Positions 41,479 through 51,900 of a stretch of 64,000 bases of DNA are shown here, piece after piece (the stretch's first letter is position 1; each line of letters begins with the position of its first letter). The notes below the pieces were generated by a model. It saw only the letters and a program-made list of their open reading frames with translations. It had not been told where the DNA came from and ran no database searches. Position numbers and translations under genes: made by a program. Source of the stretch: CADEFQ01 sp035342635 (GTDB lineage: Bacteria > Pseudomonadota > Gammaproteobacteria > Steroidobacterales > Steroidobacteraceae). Location: NCBI GenBank assembly GCA_035342635.1, contig DAOQXO010000003.1, positions 1-64,000 of the forward strand, read 5' to 3'.

Positions 41479-43625
41479 ACGCCCGGCCCGGCTGGAGTGC
41501 GCTGTCGCGGCGCGACTTCCTGAAGAGTAGCGCCGTCGGTGTCGGCGGGCTCGTCCTGGCAATTGACCTCGCCGGCTGCTCGAAGCCCGGCGCAACGGAC
41601 GGCGAGACCCGGATCATCGAGTCGAATGCGTGGCTGCGCATCGGCACCGACAATTCCATCCACTTCCTGTGCGACCGCTCCGAAATGGGCCAGGGCGTGT
41701 ATACGGGCCTCGTGACGCTGCTCGCCGAGGAACTCGAGGTCGACCCGCAACGCATCCAGGTCGCCTTCGCACCGGCAGGCGCCGCTTACGTCAATGCGCT
41801 GCTCGGCGGCCAGATCACGGGCGGCAGCACCAGCCTGCGCGATGGCTGGGAGAAACTGCGCATGGCCGGCGCACAGGCACGCGAGATGCTGAAGACCGCC
41901 GCGGCGCGCGAGTGGAAAACCACGGCGAGCTCCTGTCGGGTCGAGAACGGCGAAATCATCTCCTCCTTCGGCAAGCGCTACACCTATGGCGAGATGGCAG
42001 AGGCCGCCGCCGCCCTGCCCGTGCCGACCGACCTCAGGCTGAAGGACCCGGACGCATTCAGGTGGATCGGCAAGCCTTCCGCCCGGCTCGACACGCCGGC
42101 GAAGGTCGACGGCTCGGCGATCTACGGCATCGACGTCAGGTTGCCCGGCATGCTGTATGCGTCGCTCGCCATGCCGCCGATGCTCGGCGGCATGGCAAGG
42201 AGCGTCGATGACGCCGCGGCCCGGGCCATGCCGGGCGTGCAGGCCGTCGTGCCGACGAGTTCGGGCATCGCCGTCGTCGCGGACAGCTGGTGGCAGGCGC
42301 TGCAGGCGCGCAGTGCGCTGAAGGTCGAGTGGGACGGCAGCGCGAGTACGGCGCTGAACGACGGCGCGATCCTGCGCGGGCTGAAGAAGGCTGCCGCGGG
42401 GAATGGCATCATCGCACGCCAGGAGGGCGATGCCGATGCCGCGCTCGCCACCGCGGCGAAGGTCGTGCGCGCCGAATACCAGTTGCCGATGCTCGCGCAC
42501 GCGACCCTCGAGCCGCAGGTCTGCACAGCCGACGTGCGCGCCGACGGCTGCGATATCTACCTGCCGACGCAGGCACAGGGCGCAGCCCAGGCGGCTGCGG
42601 CACACGCTGCGGGGCTGGAGCCCGCGCAGGTGAACGTCCATACGACCTTCCTGGGCGGGGGCTTCGGCCGGCGGCTCGAGGTCGATTTCGTGCCCGCGGC
42701 CGTCGAGGCCTCCAAGGCCGTCGGCAAGCCGGTGAAACTGCTGTGGACGCGCGAGGACGATACGACCCACGACTTCTACCGCCCGCCGGCCTATGACACC
42801 GTGGCGGGCGGACTCGATCGCGACGGCAAGCTGGTCGCCTGGAAGTTCCATATCGTCGGACCGTCGATCACCGCGCGCGTCTTCCCCGGCGCCGTGCCGC
42901 CGGGTAGCGTCGATCCGTTCGCGGTCGAGGCCGCAGCCAATTATCCCTACGACGTGCCGAACGTGCTGGTCGACTGGGTGCCGCACGAAGTCGGGCTCGG
43001 CGTGGGCTACTGGCGCTCGGTGAGCCACGCACTCAACTGCTTCGTCGCCGAGAGCTTCATGGACGAGCTCGCGCTCGCCGCCGGCCAGGAGCCGGCGGCA
43101 TTCCGCCGCGCGTTGCTCGCAAAGCAGCCACGCTACCTGGGCGCACTCGAGGTCGCACTGCGCCGCTCCGGCTACGGCAAGGACCAGCCGGGCCGCTTCC
43201 GCGGGATCGCCGTCATGGAGGGCTACGGCACCTACATGGCACAGGTGGCCGAAATCTCGCTCGAGGACGGCAAGGTGAAGGTGCATCGCATCGTCTGCGC
43301 GGTCGACTGCGGCCGGGCGGTGAACCCCACGATCGTCGTCGCGCAGGTCGAGGGCGCGATCCTGTTCGGCCTGTCGGCCACGCTGTGGGGCGAGATCAAC
43401 GTCCAGGGCGGCCGCGTTCAGCAGAGCAATTTCCACGACTGCCGCGTCGTGCGCATGAACGAGGTGCCGGTCATCGAAACCCATCTGATCGAGAGCGACG
43501 AGCCACCCGGTGGCATCGGTGAACCCGCCACGGCACTGGTCGCGCCGGCCATCTGCAACGCCATCCATGCGGCGACCGGCCGGCGCCTGCGCTCCCTTCC
43601 CCTCGCGAGGCACAACCTGGCATGA
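41475..43625 (+). CDS. molybdopterin-binding large subunit of a periplasmic molybdenum hydroxylase (IorB-like)
   Basis: This 716-residue xanthine oxidase family large subunit oxidises an aldehyde or N-heterocycle using water. A twin-arginine signal (SRRDFLKSSAVGVGG, residues 11-25) sends it folded to the periplasm. LAGC just after may be a lipobox. EMGQGVYTGL, TFLGGGFGRRLEVDF and GEPATALVAPAICNA are cofactor-binding and active-site stretches, the last holding the base Glu. Such enzymes use the cytosine dinucleotide form of Moco. It is coupled to the small subunit upstream and to gabT downstream. The substrate is unknown. Confidence 0.93.
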   Translation: MNARPGWSALSRRDFLKSSAVGVGGLVLAIDLAGCSKPGATDGETRIIESNAWLRIGTDNSIHFLCDRSEMGQGVYTGLVTLLAEELEVDPQRIQVAFAPAGAAYVNALLGGQITGGSTSLRDGWEKLRMAGAQAREMLKTAAAREWKTTASSCRVENGEIISSFGKRYTYGEMAEAAAALPVPTDLRLKDPDAFRWIGKPSARLDTPAKVDGSAIYGIDVRLPGMLYASLAMPPMLGGMARSVDDAAARAMPGVQAVVPTSSGIAVVADSWWQALQARSALKVEWDGSASTALNDGAILRGLKKAAAGNGIIARQEGDADAALATAAKVVRAEYQLPMLAHATLEPQVCTADVRADGCDIYLPTQAQGAAQAAAAHAAGLEPAQVNVHTTFLGGGFGRRLEVDFVPAAVEASKAVGKPVKLLWTREDDTTHDFYRPPAYDTVAGGLDRDGKLVAWKFHIVGPSITARVFPGAVPPGSVDPFAVEAAANYPYDVPNVLVDWVPHEVGLGVGYWRSVSHALNCFVAESFMDELALAAGQEPAAFRRALLAKQPRYLGALEVALRRSGYGKDQPGRFRGIAVMEGYGTYMAQVAEISLEDGKVKVHRIVCAVDCGRAVNPTIVVAQVEGAILFGLSATLWGEINVQGGRVQQSNFHDCRVVRMNEVPVIETHLIESDEPPGGIGEPATALVAPAICNAIHAATGRRLRSLPLARHNLA

Positions 43626-44938
43626 GCAGCAACAGCGACCTGCAGAAACGGCGCGAGGCGGCGATACCGCGCGGCGTCGGCAACAGCACCGCGATCTACG
43701 CGGATTACGCCCGCAACGCCGAGATCCGGGACGTCGAGGGCCGCCGCTACATCGACTTCGCAAGCGGCATCGCCGTGCTGAACACCGGGCATCGCCATCC
43801 GGCGGTCGAGGCCGCGCTCGAGGCGCAGATCGGGCGCCTCACCCACGCCTGCTTCCAGGTCACGCCTTACGAGAGCTATGTGGCGCTCGCCGAGGCGCTC
43901 AATGCGCTCGCGCCGGGCGCGACGCCGAAGAAGACGATCTTCCTCACCACTGGCGCCGAGGCGGTCGAGAACGCGATCAAGATCGCGCGCTACCACACGC
44001 GCCGCTCGGCGGTGATCGCCTTCGCCGGCGGGTTTCACGGCCGCACCCTCGCCTGCAGCGCACTCACCGGCAAGGTGATGCCCTACAAGGCGGGATTCGG
44101 GCCGATGATGCCCGAGGTTTTCCACGCGCCCTTTCCCATCGCGTACCACGGCGTCAGTGCGGACGATTCGCTCGCTGCGCTCGAGCAACTGTTCAAGGCC
44201 GACGTCGACCCGGCGCGCGTCGCCGCGATCATCATCGAGCCGGTGCTCGGCGAAGGTGGCTTCTACGTGGCGCCGGCCGACTTCCTGCGACGCCTGCGCG
44301 CGTTGTGCGACCGGCACGGCATCCTGCTCATCGCCGACGAGATCCAGACCGGCTTTGTGCGCACCGGCCGCATGTTCGCGATCGAGCATGCCGGTATCGA
44401 GCCGGACCTGATGACGGTGGCCAAGAGCCTCGCCGGTGGCGTGCCGCTGTCGGCCGTGATCGGCAAGGCCGAAATCATGGATGCGCCCGCACCGGGCGGC
44501 CTCGGGGGCACTTACGCGGGCTCACCGCTCGGCTGTGCCGCAGGGCTCGCGGTCCTCGAGGTGATCGAGCGCGAGCAGCTCGCTGCGCGCGCCGTGGTGC
44601 TCGGCGAGCGGATAGTGACGCGCCTGAAGGCGCTGCAGGCGCGCCATGCCTGCATCGGCGAGGTGCGCGGTCTCGGTGCGATGGTGGCGATGGAGCTCGT
44701 CAGGAACCGCAAGGCGGACGCCCCCGATGCTGAGCTGACGAAACAGCTCGTCCAGGCCGCGGCCAGGCGTGGGCTCGTGATCCTCTCGTGCGGGATCCAC
44801 TCCAACGTGATCCGCTTCCTCGCGCCGCTGACGATCGAGGACGCGCTGCTCGAGGAGGGGCTCGAAATCCTTGAGGCCGCGCTCGACGAGGTGACGGCCC
44901 CGGCCGCGGGCCTCGAACGCCAGGCCCAGGGGTCCTAG
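43622..44938 (+). CDS. gabT: 4-aminobutyrate aminotransferase-like PLP enzyme
   Basis: This 438-residue class III aminotransferase binds PLP through the lysine in MTVAKSLAGGVPLS. LLIADEIQTGFVRTG carries the cofactor Asp and Gln. LTTGAEAVENAIKIARY and FHGRTLACSALTG complete the family signature, closest to GabT. It moves the amino group of 4-aminobutyrate or a related omega-amine to 2-oxoglutarate. The ATG overlaps the large hydroxylase subunit stop by four bases. The aldehyde it forms might be a substrate for that enzyme, although the compartments differ. Confidence 0.92.
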   Translation: MSSNSDLQKRREAAIPRGVGNSTAIYADYARNAEIRDVEGRRYIDFASGIAVLNTGHRHPAVEAALEAQIGRLTHACFQVTPYESYVALAEALNALAPGATPKKTIFLTTGAEAVENAIKIARYHTRRSAVIAFAGGFHGRTLACSALTGKVMPYKAGFGPMMPEVFHAPFPIAYHGVSADDSLAALEQLFKADVDPARVAAIIIEPVLGEGGFYVAPADFLRRLRALCDRHGILLIADEIQTGFVRTGRMFAIEHAGIEPDLMTVAKSLAGGVPLSAVIGKAEIMDAPAPGGLGGTYAGSPLGCAAGLAVLEVIEREQLAARAVVLGERIVTRLKALQARHACIGEVRGLGAMVAMELVRNRKADAPDAELTKQLVQAAARRGLVILSCGIHSNVIRFLAPLTIEDALLEEGLEILEAALDEVTAPAAGLERQAQGS

Positions 44939-45234
44939 GCGCGCCCCGCGTTGGAATCGGTCGGCGTGTGGAAGTACTCGCTCTCGCTCGCGAGTTCCTC
45001 CATCAGTCGCTTCAATTCGGCCATGCGACCGGTCGCAGTGCTGATCGGCATACAGTCCTGGCAGCGCGGGTCGCCGCAGGGCTGTCGCGAATAGAGCCAG
45101 TACTGCACCGCGCCGGCGAGCAGGCCGTCGGCGATGTCCCACAGATCCGCGTCCTTGTCTTTGTCGGCGATCTTGTTACCTAGATCGACCGCCTTGCTGA
45201 AGGCCGCGTCAAAACTGTTGCCGAGTTCGCTCAT
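44935..45234 (-). CDS. small uncharacterised protein with a CxxxxCxxC motif
   Basis: This 99-residue protein has no signal peptide and no membrane helix. The middle has a hydrophobic helix (DIADGLLAGAVQYWLYSR) followed by PCGDPRCQDC, three cysteines that could bind a metal. The end is an amphipathic helix (MAELKRLMEELASESEY). It converges on gabT with a four-base overlap. I do not recognise the family. Confidence 0.6.
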   Translation of the reverse strand: MSELGNSFDAAFSKAVDLGNKIADKDKDADLWDIADGLLAGAVQYWLYSRQPCGDPRCQDCMPISTATGRMAELKRLMEELASESEYFHTPTDSNAGRA

Positions 45235-45375
45235 GGAGGCATTGTAAGCTACCGGGGCACTCTTCGCCGACCCGACCGCTGCGCGGGCTTCCCGGACGGG
45301 AATACGCGCTCGGCCGTCAGCACCCGCGGCCGTGCCGGTTCGCTGTGCGCCCGTGGGCTGGGCGCATTCGCCGGC

Positions 45376-46377
45376 TCAGAACATCCTCATCCCGATCCAC
45401 CACGCGATCGCGGCGAAGAACGCCGAGGCGGGAATCGTGACCAGCCATGCGAGTACGATGTTGCCGGCGATGCCCCAGCGCACGGCGGACGCGCGCTGGG
45501 CCGTACCGACGCCGATGATGGCCCCGGTGATGGTGTGGGTCGTCGAGACCGGAATGCCGAATGACGTGGCGCCGAACAGGGTCAGCGCGCCGGCCGATTC
45601 GGCCGCAAAGCCGCCGACCGGCCGCAGCTTCGTGATGCGCTGCCCCATCGTCTTCACGATCCGCCAGCCCCCGAACAAAGTACCGATCGAGATCGCGGCA
45701 TAGCAGCTGATGATCACCCATACCGGCAGGTGGTCGCGCGTCGTCTCGCCGGCCGCGATCAGCAGCAGCCAGATGATGCCCATGGTCTTCTGGGCGTCAT
45801 TGCTGCCGTGGCCGATGCTGTAGAGCGCCGCCGACACGAGTTGCAGGCGCCTGAACACCCGGTCGACCCGGTGCGGCGAGAACCGCAGGCAGATCCATGA
45901 GACCGCCACCATCCACAATGCGCCGAGCACGAGGCCGAGCATCGGCGCCACGACGATGAACGCCGACACCTTGATGATGCCCGGCGCGAGCAGCGGCGCG
46001 GTGCCGGCCTTCGCCATCGCCGCACCGATCATGCCGCCGATCAGGGCGTGCGAGGAACTCGACGGGATTCCGTAGTACCAGGTGATCACGTTCCACGTGA
46101 TCGCACCGACGAGCGCGCCGAAGATCACGTGATAGTCGACGAAGTCGGGATCGATGATGCCCTTGCCGACCGTCGTCGCGACTTTCAGGTGGAAGATGCC
46201 GATGGCGACGAAATTGAACATCGCGGCCCAGACGACCGCCTGGTACGGCTTCAGCACACCGGTCGATACCACCGTCGCGATCGAGTTCGCGGCATCGTGG
46301 AAGCCGTTCATGAAGTCGAACAGCAACGCGAGCACGACGAGCATCGCGAGGGTCGTCAGGACGATTTCGCCGCTCAT
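45376..46377 (-). CDS. pit: low-affinity inorganic phosphate transporter Pit
   Basis: This 333-residue PiT-family carrier symports phosphate, probably as a metal-phosphate complex, with protons or sodium. The two inverted repeats are seen as FDFMNGFHDAANSIATVV near the start and IGHGSNDAQKTMGIIW in the second half. It has about ten membrane helices. The gene begins two bases after the stop of the DUF47 gene, the usual pairing. The ATG at 46377 gives the usual short N-terminus. Confidence 0.95.
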   Translation of the reverse strand: MSGEIVLTTLAMLVVLALLFDFMNGFHDAANSIATVVSTGVLKPYQAVVWAAMFNFVAIGIFHLKVATTVGKGIIDPDFVDYHVIFGALVGAITWNVITWYYGIPSSSSHALIGGMIGAAMAKAGTAPLLAPGIIKVSAFIVVAPMLGLVLGALWMVAVSWICLRFSPHRVDRVFRRLQLVSAALYSIGHGSNDAQKTMGIIWLLLIAAGETTRDHLPVWVIISCYAAISIGTLFGGWRIVKTMGQRITKLRPVGGFAAESAGALTLFGATSFGIPVSTTHTITGAIIGVGTAQRASAVRWGIAGNIVLAWLVTIPASAFFAAIAWWIGMRMF

Positions 46378-46379
46378 CG

Positions 46380-47021
46380 TCAGCCGTTCTCGAGCACGAC
46401 GCCTTCGATCACGTTCGCGACGTCCTGGCACTTGTCGGTCGTCGCCTCGAGCAGTTCGTACACGGCCTTCAGTTTGATCAGCTGGCGATCGTCTCGCTCG
46501 TCGCGGAACAGCTTCGAGACCGCCCCGCGCATCACGCGGTCGGCATCGGATTCGAGTCCGTCGATGTCGAGGCTGATCTTCATGATCTCCTTGGCGTTCT
46601 TCATCGAGGAGAGCAGCCCGATCGCCGCCTCGACCCGCTCACAGCAGATCTGCACGAGATTGGCGAGATGGATCGCCTCGGCAGTGAGGTGCTGGATGTC
46701 GTAGAGCACCAGCGTCTCCGCGGTGTCCTGGATCAGGTCCAGGATGTCGTCCATGCGGGAAATCAGCCTGTGGATCACGTCCCGGTCGAACGGCGTGACG
46801 AAGGACCGGTGCAGCAGCTCGACCGCCTCGCGCGTGACGCGATCGGCATCGTGTTCGATCGTTTCGATGCGGGAAATGCGGGCGGCCCGGCCATCCACAT
46901 CGCCGTAGTCCTGCAGCAGCTCGAAGAGCTCCCTGCCGCCCTTGACGATCAGTGCGGCATGTTCGTTGAACAGCGTGAAGAACTGGCCCTCGCGAGGCAT
47001 CAGGGCTGAAAACAGGTTCAT
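46380..47021 (-). CDS. DUF47 PhoU-like phosphate transport regulator
   Basis: This 213-residue all-helical protein is related to PhoU. It has repeated E-x3-D-type metal motifs such as IEHDADRVTREAVELL and LISRMDDILDLIQDTAETL. DUF47 proteins are encoded with Pit carriers and are thought to modulate them. The two genes form one minus-strand operon. Confidence 0.93.
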   Translation of the reverse strand: MNLFSALMPREGQFFTLFNEHAALIVKGGRELFELLQDYGDVDGRAARISRIETIEHDADRVTREAVELLHRSFVTPFDRDVIHRLISRMDDILDLIQDTAETLVLYDIQHLTAEAIHLANLVQICCERVEAAIGLLSSMKNAKEIMKISLDIDGLESDADRVMRGAVSKLFRDERDDRQLIKLKAVYELLEATTDKCQDVANVIEGVVLENG

Positions 47022-47122
47022 CTCGGGCTCCGGTCGCGCAGGGGCGGTCCGTTCGTGGGGCTTTTGTGCGGTGATTATTACACAGGCCGGACGGCCCGCG
47101 CCGCGCGCGCTATCTTGTACGG

Positions 47123-48907
47123 ATGACCCGTATCGCGCTACTCGATGCCCACCTCGCCTTCGGCCTGCTGCCGCTGCTCGACGGCGCCGACCTTCATGTC
47201 ACGGCCGGCGAGCGCATCGGCCTCATCGGGCGCAATGGCACGGGCAAGTCCTCGCTGCTGGCTGTCCTCGCGGGACGCCAGGACCTCGACGCAGGCGAAG
47301 TGCAGCGTCGCGACGGCCTCTCCGTCGCGCTCGTCGAGCAGGAGCCCGATCTGCCGGCGGCACCCACGCTCGGCGCGAGCCTCGCGCTGCGCGGCGGCGC
47401 CGAACGCCTCGACGAGGCCGCGCGCGCCGCGCTCACGGTGCGCGTCACGGCGCAGCTCGACCGCTTCGGCCTCGCGCCGGGGCAGCCGTCGAGCGGCCTG
47501 TCGGGCGGGGAACGCAAGCGCGCCGCACTCGCCCTCGCCTTCGCGCTCGAGCCCGGCCTCCTGCTGCTGGATGAGCCGACGAACCATCTCGACATCGCCG
47601 GCATCGAGCAGCTCGAGGCACTGGCGGCCGGCGCTGCGACGCTCGTCGTCGTGACGCACGATCGCCGCTTCCTCGATCGCGTCGCGACTCGCATCGTCGA
47701 ACTCGATCGCGGTGTACTGCGCTCATATCCCGGCAATTTTGCGGCCTACGAGCGCGCGAAGACACAGGAGCTCGCCGCCGAGGCGGTCGCGAACCGCCGC
47801 TTCGACAAATTCTGGAAACAGGAGGAAGCCTGGATCAGGCAGGGCGTCGAGGCGCGCCGCACGCGCAACGAGGGGCGCGTGCGGCGGCTCGAGATGCTGC
47901 GCCTCGAGCGCAGCAGGCGCCGCGAACGCACGGGCGACGTGCGCTTCACGCTCGCTGCGGGCGATCGTTCAGGCCGGCTCGTCATCGAGCTCGACCGCGT
48001 GAGCGTCAGCTTCGGCGCGCGGCCGATCGTGCGGGACCTGTCGATGCGCATCATGCGCGGCGATCGCATCGGCCTGATCGGGCCCAACGGCGCCGGCAAG
48101 ACGACGCTACTGCGCCTCATGCTGGGCGAACTCGAGCCGGACTCGGGTACCGTGCGCACCGGCAGCAACCTGCGGGTCGCCTACTTCGACCAGCTGCGCT
48201 CGCAGCTCGATCCCGAGCGCACGGTCGCCGAGACCATCAGTCCCGGCTCCGACTGGGTCGAGGTGGGCGGGGTGCGCAAGCACGTCACGACCTACCTCGC
48301 CGAATTCCTGTTCCCGTCGCGCCGGGCGCGCTCCCCGGTGCGCATGCTCTCCGGCGGCGAGCGCCACCGCCTGCTGCTCGCCCGCCTGTTCGCGCAGCCC
48401 GCCAACCTGCTGGTGCTCGACGAGCCGACCAACGACCTCGACATGGAATCCCTCGAGCTGCTGGAGGAAACGCTGCAGGGCTACGGCGGCACGCTGCTGC
48501 TCGTGAGCCATGACCGGGAGTTCCTCGACAATGTGGTGACCCAGACCCTCGTCGCCGAAGGCGACGGGCGCTGGCGCGAGTACGTCGGCGGGTACAGCGA
48601 CTGGCTTGCGCAGCGCGGCGTGGCGCCGCGCGAGGGCGCAACCAGCGCCGCGCCGGTGCGCGATCGCACGCGCGTGCGGCAGCGCTTCGGCTATCGCGAA
48701 CAGAAGGAGCTCGATGCGCTGCCGGCGGCAATCGAGTCGCTCGAGGCGGAGAAATCCGCGCTCACCGCCGCGATGTGCGCGCCGGACTACCATCGCGCCG
48801 GCCCCGCACGCGCCCGCGACGATGCGGCACGGCTCGCCGCGATCGACCACGACATCGAGGCGGCCATGGCGCGCTGGGAGGAGCTCGAGGCGCGCCGCGC
48901 GCAGTAG
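47123..48907 (+). CDS. uup: ABC-F ATPase Uup
   Basis: This 594-residue soluble protein has two ABC ATPase domains. It has Walker A GRNGTGKSS and GPNGAGKTT, signatures LSGGERKR and LSGGERHR, and DEPTNHLD and DEPTNDLD in the two Walker B regions. The linker (KFWKQEEAWIRQGVEARRTRNEGR) and a C-terminal coiled coil (about 520-594) identify Uup, which acts on ribosomes and on DNA branch structures. It stands alone and is followed at once by the terminator of the convergent protease gene. Confidence 0.93.
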   Translation: MTRIALLDAHLAFGLLPLLDGADLHVTAGERIGLIGRNGTGKSSLLAVLAGRQDLDAGEVQRRDGLSVALVEQEPDLPAAPTLGASLALRGGAERLDEAARAALTVRVTAQLDRFGLAPGQPSSGLSGGERKRAALALAFALEPGLLLLDEPTNHLDIAGIEQLEALAAGAATLVVVTHDRRFLDRVATRIVELDRGVLRSYPGNFAAYERAKTQELAAEAVANRRFDKFWKQEEAWIRQGVEARRTRNEGRVRRLEMLRLERSRRRERTGDVRFTLAAGDRSGRLVIELDRVSVSFGARPIVRDLSMRIMRGDRIGLIGPNGAGKTTLLRLMLGELEPDSGTVRTGSNLRVAYFDQLRSQLDPERTVAETISPGSDWVEVGGVRKHVTTYLAEFLFPSRRARSPVRMLSGGERHRLLLARLFAQPANLLVLDEPTNDLDMESLELLEETLQGYGGTLLLVSHDREFLDNVVTQTLVAEGDGRWREYVGGYSDWLAQRGVAPREGATSAAPVRDRTRVRQRFGYREQKELDALPAAIESLEAEKSALTAAMCAPDYHRAGPARARDDAARLAAIDHDIEAAMARWEELEARRAQ

Positions 48908-48909
48908 GC

Positions 48910-48945
48910 AAAAAAAACGCCCCGGCGGATTGCTCCGCCGGGGCG
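48910..48945 (-). terminator. rho-independent terminator of the subtilase gene
   Basis: A perfect 12-base-pair stem (48918-48929 with 48934-48945) has a TTGC loop. Eight A residues at 48910-48917 become a T run on the minus strand. It therefore ends transcripts from the protease gene at 48961. It could also slow read-through from uup. Confidence 0.93.
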
Positions 48946-48960
48946 CCGGTACCAAGCCGG

Positions 48961-51900
48961 TCAGCGCTTCTCGACCGGAACCACGTCGGCTTCGAGGCCC
49001 ACGTTGGCGTCGCGGTAGAAGAACAGCAGGCCTTCCTGCGACGGCGAAGCCGTCTCACCACCCTCCGGTGCCGTCACCGTCAGCATCGTGAGACTGAGCG
49101 GCGCCACGCCCGCGGCCGGCGGTGCCGACACATCGAAGCGCGGCAGACCCGGTGTGAACACCTTGCCGTCGATGTAGTCGGTCAGGTTGCCCGTGAAGTA
49201 GTTGTCGAACGCCAGGGCCGAGATGACCATCTGCGAACTCGGGCTGGCGCCCATGACCGACAGCGGCGCGGTCAGGATCACGTTGCCCGACTCGAGATCG
49301 GTGTCGGCGTAGAAATACGCCGCGGCCGTGCCGGTCCTGAGGTTGTACACGTACACCGCGGTCTGTCCGGTGGCGGCAAAGCCCGTCAGTTCGGCCGTGT
49401 AGAGCACGAAATCGTCGACGCCGTCGGCGTCGACATCGAGATACACGTCGAACTCGGCCGGATAGCTCGGGTGGGCGCGGGTGCCGTAGGTGCTGACCGC
49501 GACCTGGAGGCCGAACTGGCCACCGCCGATGCCCACGAGGCGCGCACCGAGCGCCTGCATGTCGACCACGGCGAAGTTCTCGCCGGGGCCCGGCAGCTGC
49601 GAGCGCGGAATGCGGGCACTCGTGCCGAGCAGTGCGAACGGCTCGACCACACCTGCCTTGGCGGGCGCCAGATTGAGCAGCGGCAGCTGCGCCGAAGTGT
49701 GGTCCTGCGGAATGACGACCCCGGCGCCGATCGCCTGCACCAGTGCCGCCTTCTTCGGCAATACGTGCCACGGCACGTGCACGCTGTCGGCACCGTTCTT
49801 CAGGGTCAGGTAGCCGTCGTACTCCGCGGCCTGCAGCAGCGCGCCATTGCCGCCCTGCGAGCCGCCGGCTCCGGTGTACGGCCAGTCGCCGAGCTTCGCC
49901 GGATTGATCGACAGGGTCACCCTGAAGGTCGCGGTGCCGTTGGCCGGAACCGTGACGGTCGACGGGGCCGATATCGTGACCGCGCCGCTGCTCGCGTCGT
50001 CAGCATAACGGAACGACTTCTGCACCGAATAGCGGCGCGTCTTGTTCGAGAAATTGCGTACCTTGACGGTGCGCCGGAGCACTTTCGGGTAACTGACGCT
50101 GTGATAGCCGAACGACAGCGCGGGCGTCTTGGTCGCCGCGTCCCACATCGCCGTCGTGGCCGCGAGCGCCTTGTTGACACGCACCTCGCCACCGCCGATG
50201 CGGGTGATCGGCACGAGGATCTTGTCCTCACCGGACGGCGCCCGCTGATACACCTCCGGATCGGCCGTGTTGGCGAGCAGCGCGCGCACCAGGGTCGGCG
50301 TCAGCGAGGGGTTCTTCGAAAGCAGCAGCGCGGCCGCGCCCGACACCATCGGCGCGGCGCCCGACGTGCCGCCGAAGGCTTCCTCGCCGTTGCCGCTGCC
50401 GGCGATCGCCGACACCGACGCGCCCGGCGCGCCGATTTCGGGCTTGATCGCAGCGAAGCTCGTCGACGGTCCACGCGAGGAGGTGCCGACGATCCAGCCC
50501 TGGCGCGACTGCGCATTGGCCTCCGAAATCGTGGCCGACACCACATTCCCGGCGTTGGTCGCCGCGCGGATCGAATTGGCGACCGCCTGCGTGACCACGA
50601 GCGTGGGCACGCACTGGCCGCTGCACTCGCCGCCATTCGAGAACGACACGGCGTCGCCCGGGGCGACGAGGCCGAGGATCACGGCGGTCGCGCCGGCAGC
50701 CGTCGCATTGGCGACCTTGAGGCTGATCGCGCAGGTGCCGCGATTGATCAACGCGATATTGCCCGCCACCGTGGCCGGTACCGAGCCCGCATCGCAGGCC
50801 AGGCCGGCAACCGGCACGACCTCGCCGCTGGTGGTGCCCGCAATGGGTGCCCACTCGACGGTGGCCGTGTTGGTGTAGGTGCCGGCAATGCTCGCCGGCG
50901 AATCGATGACGAGCGGGTACGCCAGCGCGCCCGGCACTTCTGTCTGCGCCACGCTCAGGACTTCGGGAGTCGAGCCCGGCGAGCCGGTGATGAACGGCCG
51001 GTCGGCGCTGTTGCCGGCCGAGGCCACGACCACGACGCCGGCATTCACGGCATTGATGCTCGCGAGCGCAGTGTCGTCCTCGATCTGGCCGTAGCTGGAA
51101 CCGATCGACATGTTGATCACGTCGACCGCGTCGTCCATCGATCCGTCGCCGTTGGGATCGAGCATGTAGTCGAGCGCCTGCAACATCGCCGCGCCGTTGC
51201 AGGACGTCGAAACGGAGCTGCAGACCTTGGCGGCGATGAGCTTGACGTCGGGCGCCACGCCCTTGTGCAGGCCGTCGGCCGACAGGCCGCCGATGATGTC
51301 GGCGACGTGCGTGCCGTGGCCCTGGAAGTCGATCGGGTCATCGTCCTGGACCGCCGCTGCATTCGGCCACTGCTCGCCGATGAAGTCGTGGCCCTCGACG
51401 ACCTTGCTGGTCGGGAACAGTCCGTCGCGCGTGGTGTTGCGCGAATCGACGATCGAGCTGCCGTACGCAGCTTCATAGGCGGCCAACGTGCCTTCACCGC
51501 CGAGGTTGTAGTGCGTGTAGTCGATGCCCGAATCGATCACGCCGACGGTGACGCCGGCGCCGGTGGCGCCCTGCGCCTGCGCGATCGCCGCGCCGATGTA
51601 GGGGACGGTGGCGGTCAGGTCGAGGCTGTACTCGCGGGTCGGCCGCACCGACACGACGTCGCGGTAGCTCGCGACCGAATAGAGCTGCTCGGCATCGATG
51701 CGCACGATCACCGAGTTGTAGGCGATGCGCGTGCGACCCACTTCCCGGCCGCCGAGCGCCAGCAGGCGGGCGAGCATCGCGTCCTGGTCGCGCGACAGCG
51801 TGGCGCTGTGCACGCGCTGTTGCTGGCGGTTGAGCAAGCCGCCCAGGCTCTTGGAATTCTGGCCATTGGCGACCGCGAGCGGCTTTCCGGCCAGCTGCAC

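Noticed and set aside
41415..43763. 782-codon minus-strand frame opposite the molybdenum hydroxylase
   Set aside because: Antisense shadow: no domain, and IorB motifs are all on the plus strand.
48910..48945. Terminator assigned to uup
   Set aside because: The A run precedes the stem on the plus strand, so the T run is on the minus strand; it serves the protease gene.
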